Assembly (NCBI GenBank): GCA_021739695.1
Contig: JAIPBM010000010.1
Span: 62,001-126,000 of the forward strand
Source of the DNA: Flavobacteriales bacterium
Lineage (GTDB): Bacteria; Bacteroidota; Bacteroidia; UBA10329
DNA: 64,000 nt
Direction of reading: 5' to 3'
Position 1 is the stretch's first letter. Each line of letters opens with the position of its first letter. The position numbers and the translations under genes were made by a program. The notes under the pieces are model-generated. The model was not told where the DNA came from, ran no database searches, and saw only the letters and a list, made by a program, of their open reading frames with translations. Below are positions 35,091 to 43,650 of this stretch, piece after piece.

Positions 35091-36284
35091 TCAGAGATTT
35101 GCGTAAAAATAGGTCAATTTTGAACTGAGCTTCTTTTGGTCAAAGACGGAGGAGGCAAGCTTTCTGGCATTTTTTCCGATCTGCACGATCTGATTCGGAT
35201 TTTCGCTGAGAAACCTCAGTTTCAATACAAACTCTTCAGGAGTGTTCGCAATCAGTAGGTTTTCGCCATCGGTGTATGGAATGCCCTCGGCACCCGCGCT
35301 GGTCGATAGAATCACTTTTCCCATTGCCAATGCTTCCACGATCTTGATACGCATTCCGCTTCCCGAAAGCAGTGGAACAATAGCGATGTTCTTGCGCTTC
35401 ACAAATTCCTGAACCGAATCGATCTGTCCATCGATCTTCAGCTTTCCCTTTGATAGTTTGAGCAGATGCTGTGGCATTTTACGTCCTGCCAAATGGCATT
35501 CAATATCAGGAAATTCAGCCTCAATTACGGGCCAAACATCATCCAAAAACCAGTTGATTCCCTCAATATTCGGTTGCCAATCCATGGCGCCTACATGGTA
35601 CAGAGACAGCGGATGTTTGCTCAAGGTATCTGGTCTGATGGCATCTACATTGAATCCGATAGGGATCACTTCAATTGGACAACTCACACCGATCTCTTCA
35701 AATGCTTGCTTGTCTTCTTCTGTGATGGAAATGATACCATCGACCAACTTCAGCACAGCGATCTCATAGTTCTTGAGCCGAGTTGCAAGCAGATTCAAAT
35801 ACCGCTTTTTGATGCCGATGACTTCATTTTTGGCAAGCTGCTCCCAAATTCTGAACTCGATATTATGAGCTCGAACCACCACTTTGGCTTTGGAGTGCTT
35901 TCTGATCGTTTCCACATAAGGCGTGCAGAAAATGCTTTCCAAGTGAATGACATCGAACTCGGTTTCTTTTAGAATGCCTGTTAATTTGGCTTCGAAAGTC
36001 TCGCTGAAAAAGCGTTCTACGTTATACGATTTCGAGTTGAAAATATTTAGGAATGCCTTCAGTGGTTTCAGTCGCGTATCCATCGGAATGGCTTCCATCT
36101 TGGTCTTCGCAAGTATTTCTGAAGGAACTTTTGAAGCATCAAACGGATGTTTGTGTGTACTCATGCAGATCACTTTCACCGAATGACCTGCCATCAGCAT
36201 GCTTTCCGTCATGGCCGCCATTGCCATGCAGCCTCCATCCACCTTTGGGTAAGGCGGCTTAAGACAGACCTGAAGTATTCTCAC
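35091..36284 (-). CDS. GT4-type glycosyltransferase
   Basis: 397 residues from a GTG at 36282-36284, where the typical RILQVCLKPPYPKVDGG start appears; an upstream ATG at 36353 is in frame but would overlap the preceding gene by 95 bp. GT-B fold with HVGAMDWQPNIEGINWFLDD (about 217) and the donor-binding LLSGSGMRIKIVEALAMGK (near 296) and AGAEGIPY. It lies directly between the LptF/G permease gene and a second GT4 gene, with no gap, suggesting a common envelope-glycan role. Confidence 0.88.
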   Translation of the reverse strand: MRILQVCLKPPYPKVDGGCMAMAAMTESMLMAGHSVKVICMSTHKHPFDASKVPSEILAKTKMEAIPMDTRLKPLKAFLNIFNSKSYNVERFFSETFEAKLTGILKETEFDVIHLESIFCTPYVETIRKHSKAKVVVRAHNIEFRIWEQLAKNEVIGIKKRYLNLLATRLKNYEIAVLKLVDGIISITEEDKQAFEEIGVSCPIEVIPIGFNVDAIRPDTLSKHPLSLYHVGAMDWQPNIEGINWFLDDVWPVIEAEFPDIECHLAGRKMPQHLLKLSKGKLKIDGQIDSVQEFVKRKNIAIVPLLSGSGMRIKIVEALAMGKVILSTSAGAEGIPYTDGENLLIANTPEEFVLKLRFLSENPNQIVQIGKNARKLASSVFDQKKLSSKLTYFYANL

Positions 36285-37707
36285 TAGGATTGATTTTTCT
36301 GGAAAGTGCAGCAAATGCCGTCTTGAATGGTTTGATGTACGATTCCCATTCAAATATTTTGGAATCGGTGGTTGCCTTGTAGGTCAGGAATAATCCAACA
36401 GGAAGCAACACGAATGAAGAAAGCCACATGCCTTCAAAAACAGTCCACATTCCTTCTTTCGCGAATTTTTCGCCCGTTATCGAAAGCAGGTAATAAATAA
36501 GGAAGAAGACAATGGCGAAGACGGTTGGAAGCCCCAGGCCGCCTTTTCGGATAATGGCTCCAAGTGGAGCACCAATGAAGAATAGAATGAGGCACGCGAT
36601 GGAAAGCGTGAATTTGCGATGGACTTCTATCCAATAGCGATTGACACGCGTAGTTCTTGCCTCAATGTCTTCCTTGGCGGAATGAGCATATGAGCGCGTG
36701 CTTCGGGCCATGTTCAAAGCAGCTTCCACAATTCGTACATGTTGTGCTTGATTGAACATGGAAAGCGCGGAATTATAAGGTTTCACTTTCGAGCTTACCG
36801 CAACGCTGTCCGTTTGAATGTATTTGAAGTTCCGTTTGATATTGGTGTAAAAATTAACCTTGCGTTCCACAAGGTTCTGCTTAAGTGTGTCGATGTTCTC
36901 GGTTAGCTGACCAAGACTCTGCATCTTGTAATTATCCTTGAAAATCTCCTCGTTGCTCCTTCGCATCGAAAATTCGGACATGTCAAAACGAATTACTTCT
37001 TTCTGAAACTCGTTCCGCATGTGCGGATAAGTGATTTCATTTCGGCTACGGTTATCCTGTTGTTCGTAGCTTTTACCGCTGAAAAGAGTGAGCAATAGGT
37101 ATCTGTCGCCCTCAAATTCCATTCGGCCAGAATCGGCCAAAATCACCTTATTGTTGCCCTTGTTCTCGGTATGATCGTAGATCAGTACATCGTAAAGTGA
37201 CTTTTCATTTTTCCCTTTTGAACCAACGCGGATCGAGTAGTTGTCAATTCCCTTGTAGAAAATGCCAGGACGAAGATCCATTGTCGGCTTTTTGTGCCTG
37301 ATATCGTACAGCAGCGTGCCCATTTTGAGGTTGGCAATGGGCAAAAGATTATTTGAGAAATAGAAAGCCAAGCCACTGATGAAAATGGAGAATACGATGA
37401 GCGGATACATCACTCGTCCAATGGAAATTCCAGCAGAACGAAGAGAGACCAATTCGTAATGCTCGCCCAAAGAGCCCATCGTCATGATGGACGAAATGAG
37501 CACAGACAAAGGAAGCGCTAAGGAAACCAAACTGGCCGAAGCGTAGAACATCAACTCCGCAATCACAATCCATTCAAGACCTTTTCCTACCAGGTCGTCA
37601 ATGTATTTCCAAAGGAATTGCATGAGAAGAACGAACAGCGAAATGAAAAAGGTCATGACGAACGGCCCCATGTAAGACCCCAAGACCAATTTGTGCAGTT
37701 TCTTCAA
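36259..37707 (-). CDS. LptF/LptG-family lipopolysaccharide export permease
   Basis: 482 residues. Inner-membrane half of the LptB2FG ABC exporter that extracts LPS. Transmembrane segments lie at about 12-34, 55-80 and 100-122, a large periplasmic domain follows (about 125-360), and three more segments lie at about 370-450 (FTLSIACLILFFIGAPLGAI is typical). LVSLRSAGIS (about 86) is the coupling-helix region that contacts LptB. Which of LptF or LptG it represents is not clear, as no second copy is in the window. Confidence 0.9.
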   Translation of the reverse strand: MKKLHKLVLGSYMGPFVMTFFISLFVLLMQFLWKYIDDLVGKGLEWIVIAELMFYASASLVSLALPLSVLISSIMTMGSLGEHYELVSLRSAGISIGRVMYPLIVFSIFISGLAFYFSNNLLPIANLKMGTLLYDIRHKKPTMDLRPGIFYKGIDNYSIRVGSKGKNEKSLYDVLIYDHTENKGNNKVILADSGRMEFEGDRYLLLTLFSGKSYEQQDNRSRNEITYPHMRNEFQKEVIRFDMSEFSMRRSNEEIFKDNYKMQSLGQLTENIDTLKQNLVERKVNFYTNIKRNFKYIQTDSVAVSSKVKPYNSALSMFNQAQHVRIVEAALNMARSTRSYAHSAKEDIEARTTRVNRYWIEVHRKFTLSIACLILFFIGAPLGAIIRKGGLGLPTVFAIVFFLIYYLLSITGEKFAKEGMWTVFEGMWLSSFVLLPVGLFLTYKATTDSKIFEWESYIKPFKTAFAALSRKINPSENTSGLS

Positions 37708-37790
37708 CTTCGATTCGCTTTAAACGCCAAATATACACGGTGAATCAGGGTGATGTCAATAATGTCCTGATCGGTTACATTTGCCGCTCG

Positions 37791-38546
37791 ATGATAAACG
37801 GCAAAAAAGTAGTTGTAGTATTGCCCGCTTACAATGCGGCACAAACGCTGGAAACCACCTTCAATGAGATACCATTTGATATTGTTGATGATGTAGTTTT
37901 AGTGGATGATGCGAGTCCGGACAATACGGTTGACGTAGGGAAGAAGTTGGGAATCAAACATATAGTGAAGCACGAAAAAAATCGCGGATATGGCGGAAAT
38001 CAGAAATCGTGTTATGCCAAAGCGTTAGAGATCGGGGCCGATATCATTATCATGTTGCATCCAGATTATCAGTACACGCCCAAACTCATTCATTCTATGA
38101 GTTATATGATTGCCAACGATGTTTATCCGGTGGTTTTCGGTTCTCGAATTCTAGGAAAAGGAGCGCTTATAGGAGGAATGCCAACTTACAAGTACATCGC
38201 TAATCGCTTTCTGACGCTCACGCAAAATATCCTTATCGACCAGAAACTATCGGAATACCACACTGGTTATCGAGCTTTCTCCAAAGAGGTGATCACAGCA
38301 ATTGATATAGAAGCAAATTCTGACGATTTTGTATTTGATAATCAGATGGCAAGTCAGATTTTCATGAAAGGTTTTCAGATTGGGGAAGTAACCTGCCCGA
38401 CCAAATATTTCGAAGAAGCGTCTTCCATCAATTTCAGTAGAAGCGTAACTTACGGTTTAGGTGTGCTCAAAACCTCCTTGATGCATCGCTTGCACATGTG
38501 GGGCATTGCCAAATTCAGAATTTACCAAAGTCCTCAGAACGGATAA
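37791..38546 (+). CDS. GT2-family glycosyltransferase
   Basis: 251 residues from ATG 37791. GT-A fold: VVVVLPAYNAAQTLETTF at the N-terminus, LVDDASPDNTVDVGKKLG, NRGYGGNQKSCYAKAL and MLHPDYQYTP, which provides the DxD-like metal site. The layout matches polyprenyl-phosphate mannose/glucose synthase-like proteins without the C-terminal membrane domain. It may charge a lipid carrier used by the adjacent ArnT-like transferase (inference). The ends of the two convergent genes overlap by 13 bp. Confidence 0.88.
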   Translation: MINGKKVVVVLPAYNAAQTLETTFNEIPFDIVDDVVLVDDASPDNTVDVGKKLGIKHIVKHEKNRGYGGNQKSCYAKALEIGADIIIMLHPDYQYTPKLIHSMSYMIANDVYPVVFGSRILGKGALIGGMPTYKYIANRFLTLTQNILIDQKLSEYHTGYRAFSKEVITAIDIEANSDDFVFDNQMASQIFMKGFQIGEVTCPTKYFEEASSINFSRSVTYGLGVLKTSLMHRLHMWGIAKFRIYQSPQNG

Positions 38547-40174
38547 TTCTCGTCTGTTCGTTTAAGAATCACGTATCCGCCTTTTCTATCCATTTCCACT
38601 AAGTGTGGAAAGTAGCCTTGCGTAGTTTGAAGATCTTGACTTCGGCACACGAAATACACGGGTTTATCTACTTTTTCAAAGATCAACCACTTTACCTCAT
38701 CATCTGTATTAACAGGAATTGGAGTTCGTTTACCATAAAATAGGTGTGCGTAAGAATGAAATCCCAATGGCTGTAGATATGCCGCCTCCGCATTTTGTTC
38801 GTAGAAATCGAACAAAGACGTTTGAGTGTAATGGTCAATTTTAGGTGCGATGACCACAGAAAGCAGAGTAACCGTTATGAGCGTTGAACCAAATAACGCA
38901 GCAATCATTTTTCCATTTCTATTGATGAAAATGACAGAAATGCCAGCTGTTATCAGAAAAAACAACCCGATCAGTGGGTCGAGAAATCCGTCAGGAACCA
39001 ATTGACTGAAATTGCCATAGGCAAGGCTGTCATCTTCAAGCAACGGAAGAAGATACACTTTTACTTGATCAAGGATTCCAGAAAGGATGAAAGCTGTTCC
39101 TAGAATTGCCACAAAAAACAAGAGTGCGATCTGCTGCCAGACTCTGAATTTCATCTTGCTTTCTATCGACTCATAAATGAACCATGTTGCCAGAAACGAC
39201 ATTGGGAAATAGGTAAGCGATGAATAATGAATGATTTTGGTTTTTACGATTGAAAACACGACCAGAACGACCCAAAACAGGATGGTCATCCACTTTTTGT
39301 AATGCAGAACTTCTGTTGGTGCGTTTGACTTTTTGCTCCAACTGAAAATGAAGAAAAACGACATTGGAAAGCAGCCGATGAGCAGCACCAAAGGATGGTA
39401 GAAAAACGGTTGACCATGGCCAGCTTCGCTCTTAGAAAACAAGCGAATATGATAATCGATGAACTCCTGAATGACGTAGCCATGACCTCGAGCGATTTCG
39501 ATCAGGAACCACGAAAAACCAATGGACATCACGATGAGGAGATAGATGAATCCATCAATCAACTTCCATCTGTGTTGCTTGAATGAAACAGCAAAATAGA
39601 CGGCTGCACAAATTCCAACCAATCCAACTGCTGTTGGTCCTTTGGTCATCACAGCCAAACCGACAAGTAATGCAGAAATGACGAGTCTTTTCCTTTCAAT
39701 CAGTTCCGATCGCGTAGCTAAGATCAGTTGGTGAATGCCTAAAAAAATGAACAGATTGAACCACGGATCGATGATTCCTGAACGGAAATAGAATTGTGGC
39801 AGAATGGAACCCGCGTAGATCAGCACCCAAAACAGACCGAATTTCTTTGAGACAAGTGAATAACCAATGTTGAATAGTGCAGTAAGCGTCAATGCTCCGC
39901 AAATGGCGTTAGGCAACCTTGCAGCAAATTCATTTATCCCGAAAACGGACATGCTTATGGCTTGCAACCAGATGAAAAATGGTGGCTTTTCCCAAAATGG
40001 TTTGAAGTTGATCTGAACGTAACTGTATTCTCCAGTAACGAGCATTTCGCGCGCGGCTTCAGCAAAATTTACTTCGTCCCAATCGAAAAGGTGCGAGCCA
40101 TTTAAAAAGGGAACGAAAAGTAGAATTGAGGCCAGGAAAACCGCAAACGAAATGGAAGTCTTATTCCAATTCAT
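38534..40174 (-). CDS. ArnT-like polyprenyl-phosphate-sugar glycosyltransferase
   Basis: 546 residues from the ATG at 40172-40174 (the open frame extends further but overlaps PAP2). Integral membrane GT-C enzyme with about 11-12 hydrophobic segments. The first loop has FDWDEVNFAEAAREML (about 30-45), carrying the catalytic acidic residue, and WEKPPFFIWLQAISMSVFG (near 63). Such enzymes transfer a sugar from a polyprenyl phosphate to lipid A, a glycan or protein in the periplasm. It is coupled to PAP2 by a 4-bp overlap. Confidence 0.88.
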   Translation of the reverse strand: MNWNKTSISFAVFLASILLFVPFLNGSHLFDWDEVNFAEAAREMLVTGEYSYVQINFKPFWEKPPFFIWLQAISMSVFGINEFAARLPNAICGALTLTALFNIGYSLVSKKFGLFWVLIYAGSILPQFYFRSGIIDPWFNLFIFLGIHQLILATRSELIERKRLVISALLVGLAVMTKGPTAVGLVGICAAVYFAVSFKQHRWKLIDGFIYLLIVMSIGFSWFLIEIARGHGYVIQEFIDYHIRLFSKSEAGHGQPFFYHPLVLLIGCFPMSFFFIFSWSKKSNAPTEVLHYKKWMTILFWVVLVVFSIVKTKIIHYSSLTYFPMSFLATWFIYESIESKMKFRVWQQIALLFFVAILGTAFILSGILDQVKVYLLPLLEDDSLAYGNFSQLVPDGFLDPLIGLFFLITAGISVIFINRNGKMIAALFGSTLITVTLLSVVIAPKIDHYTQTSLFDFYEQNAEAAYLQPLGFHSYAHLFYGKRTPIPVNTDDEVKWLIFEKVDKPVYFVCRSQDLQTTQGYFPHLVEMDRKGGYVILKRTDENYPF

Positions 40175-40836
40175 GACGGCCAAAGTCGCTTGTTCAGTTT
40201 GGATGAAGGATTTTCTTCCGCGTAGCGAACAATGAAAATGTAGCCGAGATAAGCCAAGAAGAAACCGATCCAAGAACCAACAACCGTGTCTTGGATAAAA
40301 TGCTGAGAAATGTAAACTCTTGAAAATGCTACCAGCAAAGCCAGCACTAGAAAAAAGTATGTGGCCCATTTTTGCTTTACAAAAAAGGCAAACATCAAGC
40401 ACAAACAGAACGCTGTGGCACTGTGGCCAGAAGGAAAACTGTAGTTATGCATGAGAACAACTCCATCAATATCAGGTAAACCTCCTTCTGGAAAAAACAT
40501 GGCTGGCCGATGATCACCAGCAAAAACGGAACGCTTTAAGGTTTGCACCACAATTCCCATCACTAAACTGGAAACTCCTAGGCCAATAGCCCAAGAGTAG
40601 CGTACGAGAAGTAAAAGATGGAATACGATCACGGGTACAAGTCCGTGACCAACGTGGGTCAGATACTTGAATATCAGATCTAGATATGGTCTATGATGGG
40701 AGTTTAGGAATTGATGAGATCCTTCTTTTCCATAAAACAGAAAAACGGCAACGCCAAAAACGCTATAAATAGAAAGCCCTACCAAAAATGGGAGGGCAAT
40801 GGATTGGGTTTCCTTAACGGATTTCATCAATTTCAT
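40171..40836 (-). CDS. PAP2-family membrane phosphatase
   Basis: 221 residues from the ATG at 40834-40836 (an upstream TTG is less likely). Six membrane segments. The acid-phosphatase motifs are present: KRSVFAGDHRP (first motif, about 105), SFPSGHSATAF (second motif with catalytic His, about 138) and SRVYISQHFIQDTVVG (third motif, about 180). It probably dephosphorylates a lipid such as undecaprenyl pyrophosphate or lipid A 1-phosphate. It overlaps the ArnT-like gene by four bases, suggesting linked lipid-carrier recycling or lipid A modification. Confidence 0.9.
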   Translation of the reverse strand: MKLMKSVKETQSIALPFLVGLSIYSVFGVAVFLFYGKEGSHQFLNSHHRPYLDLIFKYLTHVGHGLVPVIVFHLLLLVRYSWAIGLGVSSLVMGIVVQTLKRSVFAGDHRPAMFFPEGGLPDIDGVVLMHNYSFPSGHSATAFCLCLMFAFFVKQKWATYFFLVLALLVAFSRVYISQHFIQDTVVGSWIGFFLAYLGYIFIVRYAEENPSSKLNKRLWPS

Positions 40837-40864
40837 GAAAACCAAAGGTAAACGGTGAACGCTT

Positions 40865-41239
40865 TCAGCTACCCAAAATATGAAGTAATTCTTCTATCTG
40901 ATTGTCCCAAAGCATTCGGGCGGCATCTTCATCGCCTTCTTCGGCAAAAAATGTGACGATCAAAGCCAGATCTTTGGTAAGCGGATCGGTTTTTAGTCTG
41001 AATTCTAGAAAAGTTCCTTCTTCCATGTGTGTCCAATGGAACTTTACATACTCTAAGTTCTTCTTGCTTAGGAGTTTGGCAACTTCTTGTTCGCCATCCC
41101 AGTTGAAGTGATATAATCCGTCTTTGTCGATTGTTACGTCATCAGCAAACCATTCAGCTAGTCCACTTGCAGTGCTCAATCTACTGTATAATACACCGGG
41201 CGAAGAGTTGACCGTGTATTCAGCTTCAATCTTTTTCAT
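40865..41239 (-). CDS. START-like (SRPBCC) domain protein
   Basis: 124 residues. A short SRPBCC fold: the start KKIEAEYTVNSSPGVLYSRLS, then GLAEWFADDV, YHFNWDGEQEVAKLL and the C-terminal helix WDNQIEELLHILG. It belongs to a small START-like family restricted to Bacteroidota and relatives. Ligand and role are unknown. It is the first gene left of the tRNA-Met and the last clearly core gene before the island. Confidence 0.85.
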   Translation of the reverse strand: MKKIEAEYTVNSSPGVLYSRLSTASGLAEWFADDVTIDKDGLYHFNWDGEQEVAKLLSKKNLEYVKFHWTHMEEGTFLEFRLKTDPLTKDLALIVTFFAEEGDEDAARMLWDNQIEELLHILGS

Positions 41240-41331
41240 TGATAATCAAATTGTTACGACTTGGCGATTTAACCAAGAACGGCAAGTTAGAAAATTTTAG
41301 TTCACGTACTTAAAACTTACAAATTTTGACG

Positions 41332-41362
41332 TTTGCGAGAGCGTAATGAGATACTATATTTG
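41332..41362 (+). promoter_or_regulatory. Promoter of the tRNA-Met gene
   Basis: TTTG (41332-41335) and TATATTTG (41355-41362) are separated by 19 bp, a textbook Bacteroidota sigma factor site. The mature tRNA starts 15 bp downstream. Confidence 0.85.
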
Positions 41363-41376
41363 CAGCCGCAAAAAAT

Positions 41377-41450
41377 GGCGAGGTAGCTCAGTCGGTTAGA
41401 GCGCAGGATTCATAACCCTGAGGTCGGGGGTTCAATTCCCCCTCTCGCTA
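41377..41450 (+). tRNA. tRNA-Met (anticodon CAT, elongator type)
   Basis: 74 nt cloverleaf without an encoded CCA. Acceptor GGCGAGG pairs with TCTCGCT (two G-U pairs at the ends), D-arm GCTC/GAGC, anticodon loop TTCATAA, T-arm GGGGG-TTCAATT-CCCCC. The anticodon stem has an A-C mismatch next to the loop. The regular G-T closing pair and the absence of initiator features favour an elongator tRNA, although a CAT anticodon could also be a tRNA-Ile modified at C34. Confidence 0.93.
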
Positions 41451-41453
41451 CGC

Positions 41454-41487
41454 ACAAAGGCTCGGTTTTCCGGGCCTTTGTTATTTT
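41454..41487 (+). terminator. Terminator of the tRNA-Met transcript
   Basis: A 12-bp stem, ACAAAGGCTCGG / CCGGGCCTTTGT, with loop TTTT, is followed by TATTTT. It starts three bases after the tRNA 3' end. Confidence 0.92.
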
Positions 41488-41488
41488 A

Positions 41489-41510
41489 AGGTACAACATA
41501 GGTACAACAA
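41489..41510. repeat. Direct repeat of AGGTACAACA at the island edge
   Basis: Two 11-bp copies, AGGTACAACAT and AGGTACAACAA, lie head to tail just behind the tRNA terminator. This is the point where recognisable core genes stop and genes of unknown function begin. It may be a footprint of integration, but no integrase gene is in the window and the other end is not seen. Confidence 0.4.
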
Positions 41511-41518
41511 CTACCTTC

Positions 41519-41674
41519 TCAAGCTATTTGGAATGCAATTAAATTCTTGTTGAGTATACTATCCAAAGCATGGTCACTCCAGCCTTTGGCTACGTTCATG
41601 CCATTATCAACAATGGTGAATTGTTTCTCATAGCGAGCAACATATCCATCACAGGCAATGTTTCTAATTTCCAC
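41519..41674 (-). CDS. Short reading frame, possible continuation of the gene at 41675
   Basis: 51 codons that begin with GTG immediately after, and in frame with, the TAA of the gene at 41675-42103. The translation (VEIRNIACDGYVARYEKQF, then TIVDNGMNVAKGWSDHALDS and a short tail) reads like protein sequence. It may be the tail of a longer gene interrupted by a nonsense mutation, or a separate remnant. A chance open frame of this length is possible. Confidence 0.35.
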   Translation of the reverse strand: MEIRNIACDGYVARYEKQFTIVDNGMNVAKGWSDHALDSILNKNLIAFQIA

Positions 41675-42103
41675 TTAATCAAGTCGTAAGAGTTCCTGAT
41701 GGTATTTTCTTGAGAAAACCAACATCTCCTCCTGATCTATCGTTCCCGTGGAATTCATAACCCCATCCAATAGGAGTTTTTTTAGAAGCATTTCACCTTT
41801 AAATCCAAAGAAAAGCTCCTTGGACACTACTAACACATCAAATTGATTGAAGTAGATTTTCACATAGTCGTCTCCTTTGAATTCTTTCGTTCCATTATTA
41901 TTGAATTTGAGGAACAACACTTCTTCTTTGGTGTTTGTCCTGTAAACATGTGTTTCCGCGAACATCACCTGAAAGTCAAAGTCGAGAACATTCACTTTGT
42001 CAATGAGAATTTTACCTTTCTTCATTTTAACGTTTTGTCCACAAACAAGATTGGCGAAAGGCAATAACAAGAGGATTAAGACGAAATGAGATTTGCGTAA
42101 CAT
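41675..42103 (-). CDS. Secreted protein of unknown function
   Basis: 142 residues with a signal peptide (MLRKSHFVLILLLLPFANLVCG, then QN). The rest is mixed alpha/beta with no catalytic motif: KGKILIDKVNVLDFDFQVMF, VYRTNTKEEVLFLKFNN and KIYFNQFDVLVVSKELFFGF. I do not recognise it. It is the last gene of the minus-strand island block, separated by about 70 bp from the methyltransferase. The frame reopens directly after its stop codon. Confidence 0.7.
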   Translation of the reverse strand: MLRKSHFVLILLLLPFANLVCGQNVKMKKGKILIDKVNVLDFDFQVMFAETHVYRTNTKEEVLFLKFNNNGTKEFKGDDYVKIYFNQFDVLVVSKELFFGFKGEMLLKKLLLDGVMNSTGTIDQEEMLVFSRKYHQELLRLD

Positions 42104-42172
42104 AGTAATTGTTAGATGGCTGATGCTGAGTTTAGAAATGTGTAAGGTTTTCTTTTTTGACAGAGATCCTGG

Positions 42173-42784
42173 TTAAGAATAGATCCAATTTCGAACAAGT
42201 AGCACCTGATGGTCCGTTGCTGCAACTTGAATCCACCCCTCAGAAAGCAGGTAAGGAATAGCCAGCTTACCCTTTCCAGTGAATTGACCGTCAAAGTTAT
42301 CATCGAATAGTATAAGAGCTCCATCACTGAGTTTGGGCAAAGCTGCCTTCACGAATTTCAATGTTTCCACCTCACTTTCTCGTTCATTACCCAGATGATA
42401 ATCCCACCCATCGACATAAAGGAAATCTATTTGGGAAGCATTCATTCTAAGTATCCACGTATGCGCGTTTTCACACACGACATTAGCGCTTGACGATAGC
42501 CCGTAACTATCCAGAACTGAACGTGATATCGAACAGGCATTTTCAGATACATCAATACTGTAAAATGTAGCATTGCACCTACCTTGAGCCTGAACATGCT
42601 TGCAGAAGGCTGCAAAGGCCAGCGTACTCCATCCATTGGAGTGAGCCTCGTCCATACCTCTGATCGTTCCTACTTCCACTATGGTGAGATGCGATGATTT
42701 GCCTGATTGCGCCAATAGGACTGATAAGGAAAGGTCAATGGAATTTTTCCGTCCGTAAGGAGGTGTGCTTTGCGGTCCTTTCAT
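42173..42784 (-). CDS. Class I SAM-dependent methyltransferase
   Basis: 203 residues. The Rossmann core shows LTIVEVGTIRGMDEAHSNGWST (motif I region, about 33), ATFYSIDVSENACSISRSVL (acidic end of the second strand, about 72), the DFLYVDGWDYHLGNE segment (about 118) and ALILFDDNF. It resembles Methyltransf_24-type enzymes often found in glycan clusters. Its start overlaps the end of the GT9 gene by four bases, so the two are co-translated. Confidence 0.8.
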   Translation of the reverse strand: MKGPQSTPPYGRKNSIDLSLSVLLAQSGKSSHLTIVEVGTIRGMDEAHSNGWSTLAFAAFCKHVQAQGRCNATFYSIDVSENACSISRSVLDSYGLSSSANVVCENAHTWILRMNASQIDFLYVDGWDYHLGNERESEVETLKFVKAALPKLSDGALILFDDNFDGQFTGKGKLAIPYLLSEGWIQVAATDHQVLLVRNWIYS

Positions 42785-43650
42785 GAAGTGGTTTTCGAAA
42801 TTTGAAGATAATCGTGTTTTTCCCTTTGGTGCTTATTCGTTGTATTGATACTCGAACATATAAGACCAAAAACTTGCTCAACACTCACCTTGTTCAACAT
42901 ACCTTGCTGATCATTAAGAGAAGTTTGCCTCCTGAAAAATGGAGACGGTACCAAACGATTGAGAGGAACAGAGGCGGTTTTAACATTGGTCATTGAAAAA
43001 AGATGATCTCGTGAAAACTCAACCGAAGTAATAGCTACCACTGGAGCTTTATACATACCACCCAAATGAGCCATGCCGCTGTCATTAGCAACAATGCAAG
43101 AAGCCTCCAACATCAATGCTATAATGTCTTCTGCTGGCAATCCCGTTTTCCGCATAGACCTGAACCGCGTTAATAGGTCTGTCTTACTGGCAACTCCCAA
43201 CACCATTACATCATAGTTAGCTACGAGCAGCCTCTTTTCAAGTTCAAGCCATTTTTCAATTGGCCATTCTCTGTATGGCCATGCCGCAAACGGGAACAAA
43301 AGAACCGACCTATTCGTACTTCCTTCATAATATCGAGTCAAATTTGGAGCAACAGGAACTAGCCCAGGAATACCCAACCTGTCGGTGTAAATATGCTTTC
43401 TACACTTTTTAATCGACTTATACTCGGCAGTGGCCGAATCAAAGTATAGGTCGATTTCAGCGGGTGGACTTTGAATGTATTCTTTATATGGCAAACAGGA
43501 AAAATCCTTCACATCAACCGCCCACTCTGGATGTCGGCAGTAATACTCCACCGCTGCAGACCTGTTCTGTTCCTTCAGAGCTTGACAGGCATATAACCCA
43601 GTAATTTGGTCTCCAATACCGAGGCCGCTATTACGAACCTTGATAATCAC
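42781..43650 (-). CDS. GT9-family glycosyltransferase (heptosyltransferase-like)
   Basis: 289 residues from a GTG start that overlaps the stop of the preceding gene by one base. Sequence features of GT9: RNSGLGIGDQITGLYACQALKE (N-terminal glycine loop, split near residue 10), LLFPFAAWPYREWPIEKWLELE (about 115) and the donor-site NDSGMAHLGGMYKAPVVAI (about 190). Family members add heptose or related sugars to LPS or protein; bacterial heptosyltransferases of this family also modify autotransporters. Its place inside a block of large unknown proteins raises the possibility that it glycosylates one of them (inference). Confidence 0.82.
   Translation of the reverse strand: MIIKVRNSGLGIGDQITGLYACQALKEQNRSAAVEYYCRHPEWAVDVKDFSCLPYKEYIQSPPAEIDLYFDSATAEYKSIKKCRKHIYTDRLGIPGLVPVAPNLTRYYEGSTNRSVLLFPFAAWPYREWPIEKWLELEKRLLVANYDVMVLGVASKTDLLTRFRSMRKTGLPAEDIIALMLEASCIVANDSGMAHLGGMYKAPVVAITSVEFSRDHLFSMTNVKTASVPLNRLVPSPFFRRQTSLNDQQGMLNKVSVEQVFGLICSSINTTNKHQREKHDYLQISKTTS

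Noticed and set aside
41489-41510. Defined attL site
   Set aside because: The direct repeat is short, lies outside the tRNA and the matching right end and integrase are not in the window.
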